In this document: positions 35,925 to 44,561 of the stretch, piece by piece
How positions within the stretch are numbered: the first letter of the stretch is position 1
How the letters are laid out: each line of letters starts with the position of its first letter
Assembly (NCBI RefSeq): GCF_030362815.1
Contig: NZ_JAUCGR010000001.1
Coordinates: forward strand, 364,024-428,023
Reading direction: 5' to 3'
Source: Cellulomonas edaphi
GTDB taxonomy: Bacteria > Actinomycetota > Actinomycetes > Actinomycetales > Cellulomonadaceae
DNA: 64,000 nt
Translations under genes and position numbers: made by a program
The notes under the pieces: model-generated
The model's database searches: none
Told to the model about the DNA's origin: nothing
What the model saw: only the letters and a program-made list of their open reading frames with translations

Positions 35925-36389
35925 GTGGACGTGACGAGCACCGAGCGGCCCACCGTGGAGATGTGGACCGACGGGGCCTGCAAGGGCAACCCCGGCGTCG
36001 GCGGCTGGGGGGCGTGGATGCGCTACGGCGACCACGAGCGTGAGCTGTTCGGCGGTGAGGAGCTGACCACCAACAACCGCATGGAGCTCACGGCCGTCAT
36101 CGAGGGGCTGCGCGCGCTGACGCGCCCGTGCGACGTGGTCCTCCACGTCGACTCCACCTACGTGATGAACGGCCTGACCAAGTGGCTCGCCGGCTGGAAG
36201 CGCAACGGGTGGCGCACCGGGGACAAGAAGCCGGTCAAGAACCAGGAGCTGTGGCAGGCGCTCGACGCCGAGGTCGCGCGGCACACCGTGACGTGGCTGT
36301 GGGTCAAGGGCCACGCCGGCGACCCGGGCAACGAGCGGGCCGACCAGCTCGCCAACCGCGGCGTCGAGCTGGTGCGCGCGCGGGGCTGA
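35925..36389 (+). CDS. rnhA: Ribonuclease HI
   Basis: The enzyme has 154 residues and degrades the RNA strand of RNA-DNA hybrids. The complete active site is visible: D16 ([10 protein letters not shown]), E54 (NNRMEL), D76 (HVDSTYV), H130 ([10 protein letters not shown]) and D140 (RADQLAN). The basic handle region [20 protein letters not shown] is present, as in E. coli RNase HI. Two GTG starts (35925 and 35931) are equally possible; both leave the catalytic domain complete. Confidence 0.95.
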   Translation: MDVTSTERPTVEMWTDGACKGNPGVGGWGAWMRYGDHERELFGGEELTTNNRMELTAVIEGLRALTRPCDVVLHVDSTYVMNGLTKWLAGWKRNGWRTGDKKPVKNQELWQALDAEVARHTVTWLWVKGHAGDPGNERADQLANRGVELVRARG

Positions 36390-36436
36390 ACCACCCTCGG
36401 GTCGGTCGTGTGGGCGGCCCGTGCCACGGTGGATCG

Positions 36437-36838
36437 ATGGAGATCACACGGCTACAGCCTCCCGGGCTCGTGCAGAGCCCCGCGTTCAGCCACGTCGCCG
36501 TCGTCCCCGCGGGCGCGACGACCATCTACGTCGGCGGCCAGAACGGCGTCGACGCCACCGGCGCGGTCGTCTCGGACGACGTCGCCGAGCAGTCCGTCCG
36601 CGCGGTCGAGAACGTCGCGGTCGCGCTCGAGGCGGCCGGTGCCACGCTCGCGGACGTGGTGCAGTGGACGGTGCTCATCGCCGCCGACGCCGACCTTCGG
36701 GCCGCCTACGGCGCCGTCGCGCCCCGGCTCGCGGGGCCGGGAAAGCCTCCGCTCGTCACCGCGGCGGTCGTCGCCGCCCTGGGCGTACCGGGCGCGCTGA
36801 TCGAGGTGAGCGCGGTCGCGGCGACCGTGCCCGCGTAG
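36437..36838 (+). CDS. RidA/YjgF-family protein
   Basis: This is a 133-residue trimer-forming protein of the RidA superfamily. RidA members hydrolyse reactive enamine/imine intermediates, but this copy lacks the typical arginine-containing C-terminal signature and ends GALIEVSAVAATVPA, so it is probably one of the Rid1-7 subgroups of unknown activity. The pattern IYVGGQNGVDATGAVV and ADVVQWTVLIA is standard. It follows RNase HI by 47 nt. Confidence 0.85.
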   Translation: MEITRLQPPGLVQSPAFSHVAVVPAGATTIYVGGQNGVDATGAVVSDDVAEQSVRAVENVAVALEAAGATLADVVQWTVLIAADADLRAAYGAVAPRLAGPGKPPLVTAAVVAALGVPGALIEVSAVAATVPA

Positions 36839-36846
36839 CACCGCCG

Positions 36847-36900
36847 GGACGCGAGGACGGGCGGCTCCGCGTGCTGCGGTCACCGCCCGCCCTCGTCCTG
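36847..36900. terminator. Bidirectional terminator between RidA and GH76
   Basis: GAGGACGGGCGG (36853-36864) can pair, with one bulge, with CCGCCCGCCCTCGTCC (36883-36898). The element lies between the two convergent genes whose stops are 85 nt apart. No T-tract. Confidence 0.5.
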
Positions 36901-36923
36901 CGCTGTCCTGACCTGCCCCGTTC

Positions 36924-38102
36924 TCAGTAGAGGATCGACGCCTTGCCCCTCGGCCAGGCGAGGGTGGCGTAGATCTGCGTCATCGCCGCCTGGTCGAGCA
37001 GGGTCGTCGGTGCGCCGTCCACCGGGAACAGGTCGGTGGCCGGGTCACGCACGTCCGCCCACTGGTTGTCGGCGTAGGCCTGCATCGCGTCGCGGTAGAC
37101 GTGGCCGCCGGTGATGGACTCGAGCAGCAGCAGGTTCTTGAAGTAGATCGAGTTGAAGAACATCGGCTGCCGCTCGAGGCGCCCGTCCTGGGCGTAGAAG
37201 GCCAGCGACTTCGACGCGATCGCCTTCGCCTGCTTGAGGTAGGCGCGGTCGCCGGTGGCCTGGTACAGCAGGGCGTGCGCACCCAGCGACACGCCCTGGT
37301 TGTACGACCACTGGGTCTTCTCGATGGTGCCGTCGAGACCGATGTGGTCCCAGTAGAGCCCGTTCGGCGCCAGCAGGTGCTTGTCCGTCCACGCGACGCT
37401 GCGCTGCGCCCAGTCCAGGTAGGACTTCTTCTTGGTGATCAGGTAGAGCCGCGTGGCGAGCTCGGCCCCGGGCATCGTCGAGACCGTGTTGCGGTCCTGG
37501 CTCCACGGCGCCTGCGTCCAGAAGACGCCGCCGGGCGCCGCGTGCGACGCGTCGGTGTCCCAGCCCGAGGCGACGAGGTCGAAGAGGCGCTTCGCGCGGT
37601 TCAGCGCAGCGGTGTCACCCGTGGCGAGGTACTCCTGCACCTTCGCGAGCGCGACCCACTCGTTGTCGTCGTAGAACATGTCGCCGCCCTGGCCTCGCGG
37701 GGGGCGCACGTAGGAGTCGTAGCCGGGCAGGCCGGTGCTGCCGCCGCCCGCGTTCCAGTAGCGCTCCTGGCCGACCTTGCGATCGGCGAGGTCGTCGGTG
37801 AACGACCGGCCCACCCGGCCGGGGATCCCGGTGAGGTCGAGCGTCGCGACGTGCGCCTGCGAGAAGGGCCACTCGTAGGAGTACTTCTGGTCCTCCTCGG
37901 TGGGGACGGTGCGCTCGAGGTACAGGCTCGAGCCGTCCACCGTGTAGAGGTACTGCTGCATCGCGGCGTACGCCGCCTGGGCGTGCTCGACGTTCCGGTC
38001 GTGCTTCGCCGACGCCGTGGCAGGCACCGCGGCGCCGAGCGAGACGACGAGCGCCGCTCCGGTGGCCAAGGCCGTGGTCGTGAACAGTCGTGTCAGCTTC
38101 AT
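36924..38102 (-). CDS. Secreted GH76 family alpha-1,6-mannanase
   Basis: This 392-residue exported enzyme has a signal peptide at about 1-31 (MKLTRLFTTTALATGAALVV, cleavage after ATASA). The mature part is an (alpha/alpha)6 barrel with the family's adjacent catalytic aspartates D145-D146 in MFYDDNEWVALA. GH76 endo-mannanases cut alpha-1,6-mannan backbones, such as fungal mannan. I chose the ATG at 38102 because it begins the signal peptide and follows GGGAGC. It is divergent from a GntR-LacI regulator, which probably controls it through the CTAGATATA sites between them. Confidence 0.9.
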   Translation of the reverse strand: MKLTRLFTTTALATGAALVVSLGAAVPATASAKHDRNVEHAQAAYAAMQQYLYTVDGSSLYLERTVPTEEDQKYSYEWPFSQAHVATLDLTGIPGRVGRSFTDDLADRKVGQERYWNAGGGSTGLPGYDSYVRPPRGQGGDMFYDDNEWVALAKVQEYLATGDTAALNRAKRLFDLVASGWDTDASHAAPGGVFWTQAPWSQDRNTVSTMPGAELATRLYLITKKKSYLDWAQRSVAWTDKHLLAPNGLYWDHIGLDGTIEKTQWSYNQGVSLGAHALLYQATGDRAYLKQAKAIASKSLAFYAQDGRLERQPMFFNSIYFKNLLLLESITGGHVYRDAMQAYADNQWADVRDPATDLFPVDGAPTTLLDQAAMTQIYATLAWPRGKASILY

Positions 38103-38173
38103 TGCTCCCACTCCGTTGTCGAGGGCGCCGACGAGACTCGCCGACCCGACTGAGCATGCCCTGTATGTCTGAA

Positions 38174-38213
38174 TATATCTAGACCTGGATCCGAGCAGCA
38201 TGTGCTAGATATA
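38174..38213. promoter_or_regulatory. Inverted TATATCTAG/CTAGATATA operators between GH76 and its regulator
   Basis: TATATCTAG (38174-38182) and CTAGATATA (38205-38213) are perfect 9-bp inverted copies, 22 nt apart, in an AT-rich island between divergent genes. The right copy contains TAGATA and the left contains TATATT on the other strand, so each could cover a -10 box. Binding of the adjacent GntR-LacI regulator would repress both directions. Confidence 0.65.
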
Positions 38214-38259
38214 CCCAAGGACGGCTCGCCGGGCGGTCGGTGCACAGGGATGGCAGATC

Positions 38260-39351
38260 GTGGACGTAGCGCTCTACGCGAAGGTGTTCGAGGCCCTGCG
38301 CGCGCGCATCGAGTCGGGCGAGCTGGCGGTGGGCGACAAGCTCCCGACGCAGGGCGACCTCGCGGCCGAGTTCCGCGTCTCGGTGATCACCGTCAAGCAC
38401 GCGCTCGCGCTCCTGCAGGAGGCGGGACTGATCGCGCGCCGACCCCGCATCGGCTCGGTCGTGATCAGCGCGTCGAGCACGTCGCCGCGGCCGCGGCAGG
38501 CCCTGCCGACCATCGGCTGCATCCTGACCAACTTCGACGACAGCTTCGGCACGCGCGTGCTGCACGGGTTGCTCGACGCCAGCATCGGCACCGCCAACGT
38601 GGCGCTGTCGCGCACGGAGGGCTACCACGATCGTGAGCAGCAGCTCATCGCGCAGTACGAGCACCTGGACGGCTTGATCCTGCTGCCCAGCTCCTCGGAC
38701 TGGATCCCGCCCGCCATCCTCGAGCTCGTCCACCAGCAACGCCCGCTCGTGATCCTCGACCGAGACCTGGTGGGCCTGCCCATCGCGACCGTGTGCTCCG
38801 ACCACGTCGGGGCCGGCCGGCAGGCAGCGGCGCACCTGTTCGAGCTCGGGCACCGCAACATCGGCCTCGTCACGTCGGCCGGTCGGGTCACCTCGCTCGA
38901 CGACCGCCACACCGGCTTCGTCTACGCGCATGCCGCGCGCGGGCGGGCGTTCGACCCCCGGCACGAGTTCCGCGACGTGCGGTCCACCGTGCCTCACTCG
39001 CAGGCCTCGATGGACGACGACGTCGCCAGGCTCAAGCGGTTCGTGAAGGACAACCCGGACCTGACCGCGTTCGTCGGGGGCGAGTACTCCGTGAGCCTGC
39101 TGCTGCGTCGCGCATGCCTCGAGCTCGGCATGCGCGTGCCCCAGGACGTCTCGATCGTCTCCCTCGACTCCCCCGACAACGCGTACGACGACGCGCTGCA
39201 GGCGTTCACGCACGTCGCGCAGGACGAGCACGGGCTGGGCCAGGCCGCGCTCGACGGCATCCTGGCGCAGATCGCCACGCCCGGGTCGGTCGTGAAGTCG
39301 AACCTGGCGACGACGCTCGTGCTGGGCGAGACGACGCGACCGCTGACCTAG
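38260..39351 (+). CDS. GntR-LacI hybrid (AraR-type) transcriptional regulator
   Basis: This 363-residue protein has a GntR winged HTH at its N-terminus (residues 3-70: LPTQGDLAAEFRVSVITVKHALALLQ) fused to a LacI-type periplasmic-binding effector domain from about 80 (TIGCILTNFDD through VSIVSLDSPDNAYDD). This arrangement is known from AraR of Bacillus and from many sugar regulators of actinobacteria. The GTG at 38260 has AGGGA 9 nt upstream. Divergent from the GH76 gene; the effector is probably a mannan-derived sugar, which is inferred. Confidence 0.9.
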   Translation: MDVALYAKVFEALRARIESGELAVGDKLPTQGDLAAEFRVSVITVKHALALLQEAGLIARRPRIGSVVISASSTSPRPRQALPTIGCILTNFDDSFGTRVLHGLLDASIGTANVALSRTEGYHDREQQLIAQYEHLDGLILLPSSSDWIPPAILELVHQQRPLVILDRDLVGLPIATVCSDHVGAGRQAAAHLFELGHRNIGLVTSAGRVTSLDDRHTGFVYAHAARGRAFDPRHEFRDVRSTVPHSQASMDDDVARLKRFVKDNPDLTAFVGGEYSVSLLLRRACLELGMRVPQDVSIVSLDSPDNAYDDALQAFTHVAQDEHGLGQAALDGILAQIATPGSVVKSNLATTLVLGETTRPLT

Positions 39352-39399
39352 TCGCGGCCCGTCGGGCAGGCTCGCCGGCTGCCGCCGCGTCGGCGACAC

Positions 39400-40290
39400 T
39401 CACTCCGCGACGGCTGGCTCTCGGCGGCCACCGAGCAACCCAGACACTCGCGCTGTCGCGACCGCGGCGCCCAGGAGCAGGGCCCATGCCCACGCGGCCG
39501 GCCAGTGAGCGGTCGGCTCGGTGAGCGCGGCGCGGAAGACCTCCCGGCCGATCTGCGCGGGCAGCCACGGGTTGTCGTCCAGCCCGTACCCAGGCCTGAT
39601 GCTGCTGCTGACCACGACGAGGGCAGGCAGCGCGGCCTGCGTCACCCAGCCGACGGCCGCCGCGGGCGCCCATGAGAGCGCGTCCCGCCCGCGCGTGACG
39701 GAGGTCCCGAGAAGCAGGCCCACCGCGACGGCGAAGAGCCACGGAGCCGCGGCCGACTGGTCGCCGGGCAGCAGCTGCTCGATCCACCCGGGAAGCAAGA
39801 CCGCGGGCGCGACGAGCACGATCGGACGCAACCAGACCGGTCCGAACGCCGCGGCAAGACCCGCCACGACACCGCACGTGGTCGCCAGCACGGCGATCAC
39901 GGTCAGGGCCGCCACCACACGAGGGTCCGAGGCGAACGCACCGGCGGCCGAGCCGGCGGCGGAGCGGGACTGCGCGAGGGCGATCGTGGCGGCCACGGCG
40001 ACACCTCCGAGCGCTGCACCGGACGCCGCGACGCGCGAACCGGCACCGCGCCGCGCCACCAGGCCTGCGACGACCCCACCCAGGACCGCCATGGTCACCA
40101 GCGAGGGAAGGGCTTCGGCGACCAGGGGGACGGCCATCCGCAGCACCGCGACACCCTGGTCCGGCGCGAACGGGCCCCCCGTGAGCACTGCGGTGCGCAG
40201 TCCGTGGACGATCCACGGCAGGAACCCGGCCACCCACCAGAGGGTGCCAGCGGCCAGGGCGAGCAGCAGGTTGCGGCGCAGGACGGACAT
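39400..40290 (-). CDS. Integral membrane protein of unknown function
   Basis: This 296-residue protein is hydrophobic throughout, with roughly eight predicted transmembrane segments and short loops rich in Ala, Gly and Arg. I do not recognise a family. ATG 40290 begins MSVLRRNLLLALAAG with positive residues before the first helix; an ATG 36 nt upstream is possible but would place the start near the LysR promoter. It is divergent from the LysR gene, whose box lies in the 82-nt gap and may control it. Confidence 0.6.
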   Translation of the reverse strand: MSVLRRNLLLALAAGTLWWVAGFLPWIVHGLRTAVLTGGPFAPDQGVAVLRMAVPLVAEALPSLVTMAVLGGVVAGLVARRGAGSRVAASGAALGGVAVAATIALAQSRSAAGSAAGAFASDPRVVAALTVIAVLATTCGVVAGLAAAFGPVWLRPIVLVAPAVLLPGWIEQLLPGDQSAAAPWLFAVAVGLLLGTSVTRGRDALSWAPAAAVGWVTQAALPALVVVSSSIRPGYGLDDNPWLPAQIGREVFRAALTEPTAHWPAAWAWALLLGAAVATARVSGLLGGRREPAVAE

Positions 40291-40348
40291 GGCGTCGATC
40301 CTGCGATCCGCAGCGACGAGAGTCAAAGAGTCTTATGGTCCCGGAGCG

Positions 40349-40363
40349 ATAGCAAACGCGTAT
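40349..40363. promoter_or_regulatory. LysR-type box ATA-N9-TAT
   Basis: ATAGCAAACGCGTAT matches the T-N11-A pattern with dyad ends and lies just before the LysR start, between divergent genes. TATGGTC also occurs twice nearby (40334-40340 and 40361-40367). This is the expected site for autoregulation. Confidence 0.5.
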
Positions 40364-40372
40364 GGTCTGATC

Positions 40373-41200
40373 ATGGACCTGCTCAGGCACCTGCGGTTCT
40401 TCGTCGCTGTCGCCGAGGCGCGCCACTTCGGCCAGGCCGCCGTCTCACTCGGCATGAGCCAGCCGCCGCTGTCGCAGGGCATCCAGCGTCTCGAGCGCGA
40501 GCTCGGCGTCCGGCTGTTCGATCGCGATGCGCGCGGCGTGAGGATCACCGCGGCCGGCTCGGCTCTGCTGCCGCGAGCAGAGTCGATGCTCGAGGAGGCC
40601 GCGGAGCTGAGGGCGCACGCGGGGCGATGGACTGAGCCCGACGAGATCCGCATCGGGTTCGCCGCCGACCTGGAGTCGCAGGTGCCGGCGCTCGTCGCGC
40701 GCCTGAGACATGCCGGCTTCACCGTGGCACCGACGGTCGACGGGAGCGTCCCACTGGCCGACTGCGTGCGGGACGGTCAGCTGGACCTCGCCGTGCTCAG
40801 GCACCCGATCGTGGTGGACGGGACACGCCCGCGGGAGGTCCGCACCCTCGCCACTCGCCTGGAGGCGCCGCGCGGGTACGGGTTCGACGACTGGGCGCGG
40901 ATCGACCTGCCTGTCGTCGTACCGCCTCGCCGCCATCACCCAGCGGCCCACGACCAGCTCGTCGACTCCCTGCGTCGTGCGGGCCACAGCGGCGCCGTCA
41001 TCGAGGAGGCCGACCCTGTGGCGCGCGCCGCCTACGTGGCGGCCGGGCGCGCGGTGCGACTGTCCGTCGGAGATGCCGTCGGCGGGTCGGGCGCGAGCGT
41101 GATCCCGCTGCGCGTGCGCGTCGTGCTGCCCGTTCCCGCGGACCGGCGACCGCACGTCGACCTCGAAAGGTGTGCGGTCGCGCTCGAGGCGGGCCTGTGA
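40373..41200 (+). CDS. LysR-family transcriptional regulator
   Basis: This 275-residue regulator has the HTH at residues 18-37 (RHFGQAAVSLGMSQPPLSQGIQRLE), followed by a shortened effector domain beginning near residue 93 (IRIGFAADLES). LysR proteins act as tetramers and respond to small metabolites. The start at ATG 40373 is 9 nt after the T-N11-A box. It overlaps the following serine hydrolase gene by 4 nt (GTGA), so that gene is co-transcribed rather than divergent, which is unusual for LysR control. Confidence 0.92.
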   Translation: MDLLRHLRFFVAVAEARHFGQAAVSLGMSQPPLSQGIQRLERELGVRLFDRDARGVRITAAGSALLPRAESMLEEAAELRAHAGRWTEPDEIRIGFAADLESQVPALVARLRHAGFTVAPTVDGSVPLADCVRDGQLDLAVLRHPIVVDGTRPREVRTLATRLEAPRGYGFDDWARIDLPVVVPPRRHHPAAHDQLVDSLRRAGHSGAVIEEADPVARAAYVAAGRAVRLSVGDAVGGSGASVIPLRVRVVLPVPADRRPHVDLERCAVALEAGL

Positions 41201-42129
41201 GCACGGAGGACCGGCTGCGTGAGATCGCCGGCGACGCCGGCATCAGCGTGTGGGTCCACGCCGAGCGGCTCGACGGGCCACCCGGCTCCATCACCCTGGG
41301 AGGCGATCATCCGGTCGCCATCGCCTCGCTCTACAAGCTTCCCCTGGCGGTCGCGTGGGCCGACCGCGTGGCGGCGGGCGAGCTCGACCCGTGGGAGCGG
41401 CTCACGCTCTCCGCCGGCCGGGTGCCTGGACCCACGGGCATCGCGATGCTCCTCGACGACGTGTCGATCTCGATGCGTGACGCCGTGCGGCTCATGATCG
41501 CGGTCTCGGACAACGCGGCGGGCGACGCCATCCTGGCGCGGACGGGTACGGCGTGGCTGCGCGAGTGGCTCGCGACCCACGGGCTGCACGACACGTCTGT
41601 GCTGCGCGGGTCGGCTGACACGCTGCGGCTCGTTCAGCGCGACACCGGCGCCTCGAGCACGGCGCTCGCCGAGCGGGCACTCGCGGACGTGGAACACGAC
41701 GTGCTCACGAGCCAGTACGACGCCGCGCTCGCGAGCTCGTCCACGGCGTCCGACCTGTGCGCGGTCCTGGCGCTGCTCTGGTCACGTCGACACCCGGCGC
41801 ACGCGGTGGTGCGCGATGCCCTCGCGCACCAAGCGTGGCGGCACCGCGTGGGCTCCGGATTCCCGCACGACGACGTCGCGATCCACGGGAAGACGGGGAC
41901 GCTGGGCCGACTGCGGCACGAGGCCGCCGTGGTCACGTTCCCCGGTGAGCTCCCCGTCGCGGTGGCGGTCCTCACGCGCTCCGCGCGCGCCGAGCGGCAC
42001 CTGCCCCGGGTGGACGCGGCGATCGGCGAGCTGGCACGCACGGCCGTGCACCCGCTGCGGCTGGCGGTCAGCCGGGCGCCAGCGCCGGGCTCTCGTCCTG
42101 CGCGGGGCCGGTCGCAGTCTCGGGGATGA
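41197..42129 (+). CDS. Class A beta-lactamase-fold serine hydrolase, no signal peptide
   Basis: The protein has 310 residues. The active-site motifs of the serine penicillin-recognising fold are present in order: SLYK (S44, K47), SDN (104-106) and KTG (232-234). The omega-loop ExxLN with the deacylating Glu166 of true class A lactamases is not seen. There is no signal peptide, which is odd for a beta-lactamase or DD-peptidase. It may be an intracellular esterase or amidase. Its last 62 nt overlap the convergent MarR-like gene, and the final 25 residues may be a non-conserved tail. It is coupled to the LysR gene. Confidence 0.8.
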   Translation: MSTEDRLREIAGDAGISVWVHAERLDGPPGSITLGGDHPVAIASLYKLPLAVAWADRVAAGELDPWERLTLSAGRVPGPTGIAMLLDDVSISMRDAVRLMIAVSDNAAGDAILARTGTAWLREWLATHGLHDTSVLRGSADTLRLVQRDTGASSTALAERALADVEHDVLTSQYDAALASSSTASDLCAVLALLWSRRHPAHAVVRDALAHQAWRHRVGSGFPHDDVAIHGKTGTLGRLRHEAAVVTFPGELPVAVAVLTRSARAERHLPRVDAAIGELARTAVHPLRLAVSRAPAPGSRPARGRSQSRG

Positions 42130-42817
42130 GCAGCTCGCGGGCCTGCTCGGCCGCGCGCTCGATGCTCTCGCCGACGAAGTCCAGGAAGCGCGCCATGTTC
42201 TCGAGGCGCATGGCGGCCGGTGAGTCACGGCCCAGGACGGCGACGCCGTGCCGCGCCGTCTCGGCGAGCTCCGCGTTGGACCGCGCGGCGGCGATCATCG
42301 ACTGGTACCAGACGCCGCTGTCCGCGACGTAGTGCTCGCGGCGCCCCTCACCGCGCTCGCGGACGACCAGCGCCTGCGACTCGAGCAGGGTGATGGCCTT
42401 GGACACGGACGCCGGGCTGACGCCCAGGCGATCCACCAGCTCGGTGGCCGTGAGACTGCCGTCGTCGCTCGTGTAGAGGCAGGTCAGCACGGCGGAGGCC
42501 ATGCGGGGCAGCCCCGACTGCATGAACAGCGTGGTGAACGTCTCCTGGTACTCGCGGACGGCCGCCGAGTCGCGGGTGCCGGGTGCCTGCTGCGTCCGGC
42601 TCGTCGTGGGAACGCGACGCCGGTGCGCACGCCGCTCGGTCGCGCGGTGCGCCAGGTCGGCGCGGTACGACGTGGGGCCGCCGTTGCGCATCACCTCGCG
42701 CGTGACGGTCGACGTCGGGCGGTCGAGACGCCGCGCGATCTGGGCGTACGCGAGCCCCTCGGCCAGGCCGAGCGCGATCTGCTGCCGTTCCTGCTGGGTG
42801 AGCCTGCCTCCGGGCAC
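42068..42817 (-). CDS. MarR-type regulator with an extra N-terminal IS30-like HTH
   Basis: This 249-residue protein has two DNA-binding modules. Residues 5-45 (LTQQERQQIALGLAEGLAYA, then RRLDRPTSTVTREV) resemble the HTH_38 domain of IS30 transposases, and residues 100-190 form a MarR-like winged helix (ELVDRLGVSPASVSKAITLL). No transposase catalytic domain is present, so it is a regulator rather than a mobile element. The GTG start at 42817 is supported by GAGGAGG about 7 nt upstream. It is divergent from the DUF4097-ABC operon, with TTGCAA-rich repeats between them. Confidence 0.82.
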   Translation of the reverse strand: MPGGRLTQQERQQIALGLAEGLAYAQIARRLDRPTSTVTREVMRNGGPTSYRADLAHRATERRAHRRRVPTTSRTQQAPGTRDSAAVREYQETFTTLFMQSGLPRMASAVLTCLYTSDDGSLTATELVDRLGVSPASVSKAITLLESQALVVRERGEGRREHYVADSGVWYQSMIAAARSNAELAETARHGVAVLGRDSPAAMRLENMARFLDFVGESIERAAEQARELLIPETATGPAQDESPALAPG

Positions 42818-42868
42818 GTGATGCCTCCTCTCATCTCCCGCCACCGTAGCGTTCACCTGCCACCGAAT

Positions 42869-42918
42869 GCAACGCGTTACATCGCGAATATTGCGTTGCG
42901 CGCGCTTCCGTTGCAACG
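42869..42918. promoter_or_regulatory. GCAACGC/GCGTTGC and CGTTGCAACG repeats with MarR-gene promoter
   Basis: A 10-bp perfect palindrome CGTTGCAACG (42909-42918) and an inverted pair GCAACGC (42869-42875) / GCGTTGC (42893-42899) share the unit CGTTGC. On the minus strand TTGCAA (42916-42911), 17 nt and CAATAT form a plausible promoter for the MarR-type gene. A further TTGCAA lies at 42954-42959 on the side of the efflux operon. Confidence 0.6.
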
Positions 42919-43044
42919 ATTTAGCGCTTTTGATCTGCGGGGATATCCGCTCATTGCAAAATGCCTGTTGCTCGCAGTGCACGAGCCGTCGTAGCGTTTC
43001 GGGCATTGGAAATCACGATTGACTGAGTTCAGGAGCCGAGAACC

Positions 43045-43707
43045 ATGACCACCTTCGAGACACCCACCCCCATCCGAGCCGTCCTCGACCTGCCGGGGGC
43101 ACACCTGCGGCTGATCGCCGCCGAGCGCGTCAGCACGACCGTCGAGGTGCTGCCCGCGAACGCCGGCAAGAGCCGCGACGTCAAGGCGGCCGACCGCACC
43201 GAGGTCGAGCTCCGCGACGGTGTGCTGCGCATGTCCATCCCCGTCCAGCACCGGCTCATCGGGCCGAGCGGCGAGGTCGAGGTGACGATCCAGCTCCCCG
43301 CAGGCTCGCACGTCGAGGCGATCGGCGCGGCCGAGGTCCGCGGCGTCGGACGCCTGGGCGACGTGCGGACGACAGGTTCGTACCGCACGGTGAAGCTCGA
43401 CGAGGCCGCCGACGTCCACCTCGACGCGGCCACCGGAGACATCACGGTCGGACGCCTGACCGGCGCCGCGGAGATCACCACGACGCAGGGCGACATCAGC
43501 ATCGCCGAGGCGGAGCGCGGCTCCCTGGTGCTGCGGACCGCCGCCGGCAGCGTGACGGTGGGCGTCGCCGCCGGATCCAGCGCGACGCTCGACGCCGGCA
43601 CCGCCTACGGGCGCATCCAGAACGGGCTCCGCAACACGGGCGGCACGCCGGACGTGCAGATCCACGCGACGACGTCCTCCGGCGACATCGCCGCCCACAG
43701 CCTCTGA
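43045..43707 (+). CDS. DUF4097-type beta-strand repeat protein
   Basis: This 220-residue soluble protein has the DUF4097/LiaG-like pattern: repeated short beta strands with G-D-I/V turns ([20 protein letters not shown], then [10 protein letters not shown] and [11 protein letters not shown]), expected to form a right-handed beta solenoid. There is no signal peptide or membrane anchor. Proteins of this family often accompany ABC exporters or envelope-stress systems, and here it heads an operon with a DrrAB-like exporter. Function unknown. Confidence 0.85.
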   Translation: MTTFETPTPIRAVLDLPGAHLRLIAAERVSTTVEVLPANAGKSRDVKAADRTEVELRDGVLRMSIPVQHRLIGPSGEVEVTIQLPAGSHVEAIGAAEVRGVGRLGDVRTTGSYRTVKLDEAADVHLDAATGDITVGRLTGAAEITTTQGDISIAEAERGSLVLRTAAGSVTVGVAAGSSATLDAGTAYGRIQNGLRNTGGTPDVQIHATTSSGDIAAHSL

Positions 43708-43754
43708 GCCGATCCGCTCACCCCCGATCGCACGCAGACCACGAAGGAGCAGTC

Positions 43755-44561
43755 GTGTCCATCCCAGCAACCCGCCCGGCGATCGAGGTCGCGGGCCTGC
43801 GCAAGTCCTACCGGTCCAAGGCCGGCTCCCAGGTGGTGCTCGACGGCGTCGACCTCGTCGTCCCGGCGGGCACCGTGACCGCACTGCTCGGGCCGAACGG
43901 CGCCGGCAAGACCACCGCCGTCGGCGTCCTGTCGACGCTGCTGCGGGCCGACGAGGGAACGGCTCGCGTCGCGGGTCACGACGTGGCCCGCGAGGCCGAC
44001 GCCGTGCGTGCCTCGATCGGCGTCACGGGCCAGATCACCGCGGTCGACGACCTGCTCTCGGGGGCCGAGAACCTGCGCCTCATGGCCGACCTCCACCACC
44101 TCGGCCGCGCGGCCGGCAGACAGCGCGTGGCCGAGCTGCTGGAGCGCTTCGGGCTCACCGACGCGGCCGACAAGCCGGTCGCCACCTACTCCGGCGGCAT
44201 GAAGCGCAAGCTCGACCTCGCCATGACGCTGGTCGGAACCCCGTCGGTCGTCTTCCTCGACGAGCCGACCACGGGCCTCGACCCGCGCAGCCGCCGCACG
44301 CTGTGGGACGAGGTCCGGGCGCTCGTCGCCGACGGGACCACCATCCTGCTGACCACCCAGTACCTCGAGGAGGCCGACCAGCTGGCCGACTCCGTCGCGG
44401 TGCTGCACGGCGGCCGCATCGTCGCCGAGGGCACGCCCGCCGAGCTCAAGGCCGTGCACGCAGCCGGCTCGCTCGACGACGTGTTCCTCGCGCTCACCGA
44501 GCCGCCTGCCGGACCTGAGACCGACCCCCGCACCGAGACCGACGAGGAGACCGTCCGATGA
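43755..44561 (+). CDS. ABC exporter ATP-binding protein (DrrA-like)
   Basis: This 268-residue cytoplasmic ATPase has Walker [10 protein letters not shown] at 46-54, the Q-loop near [10 protein letters not shown], the signature [12 protein letters not shown] and Walker [13 protein letters not shown]. It is most similar in pattern to daunorubicin-resistance DrrA proteins (about 310-330 residues), though shorter. It overlaps the permease gene by 4 nt (ATGA). Together they should export a drug or lipid-like compound; the substrate is unknown. GTG start with a GAAGGAG Shine-Dalgarno. Confidence 0.92.
   Translation: MSIPATRPAIEVAGLRKSYRSKAGSQVVLDGVDLVVPAGTVTALLGPNGAGKTTAVGVLSTLLRADEGTARVAGHDVAREADAVRASIGVTGQITAVDDLLSGAENLRLMADLHHLGRAAGRQRVAELLERFGLTDAADKPVATYSGGMKRKLDLAMTLVGTPSVVFLDEPTTGLDPRSRRTLWDEVRALVADGTTILLTTQYLEEADQLADSVAVLHGGRIVAEGTPAELKAVHAAGSLDDVFLALTEPPAGPETDPRTETDEETVR

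Noticed and set aside
42680-42817. IS30 transposase remnant
   Set aside because: Only the HTH resembles IS30; no DDE domain, inverted repeats or target duplication are seen, and the protein continues into a complete MarR domain.
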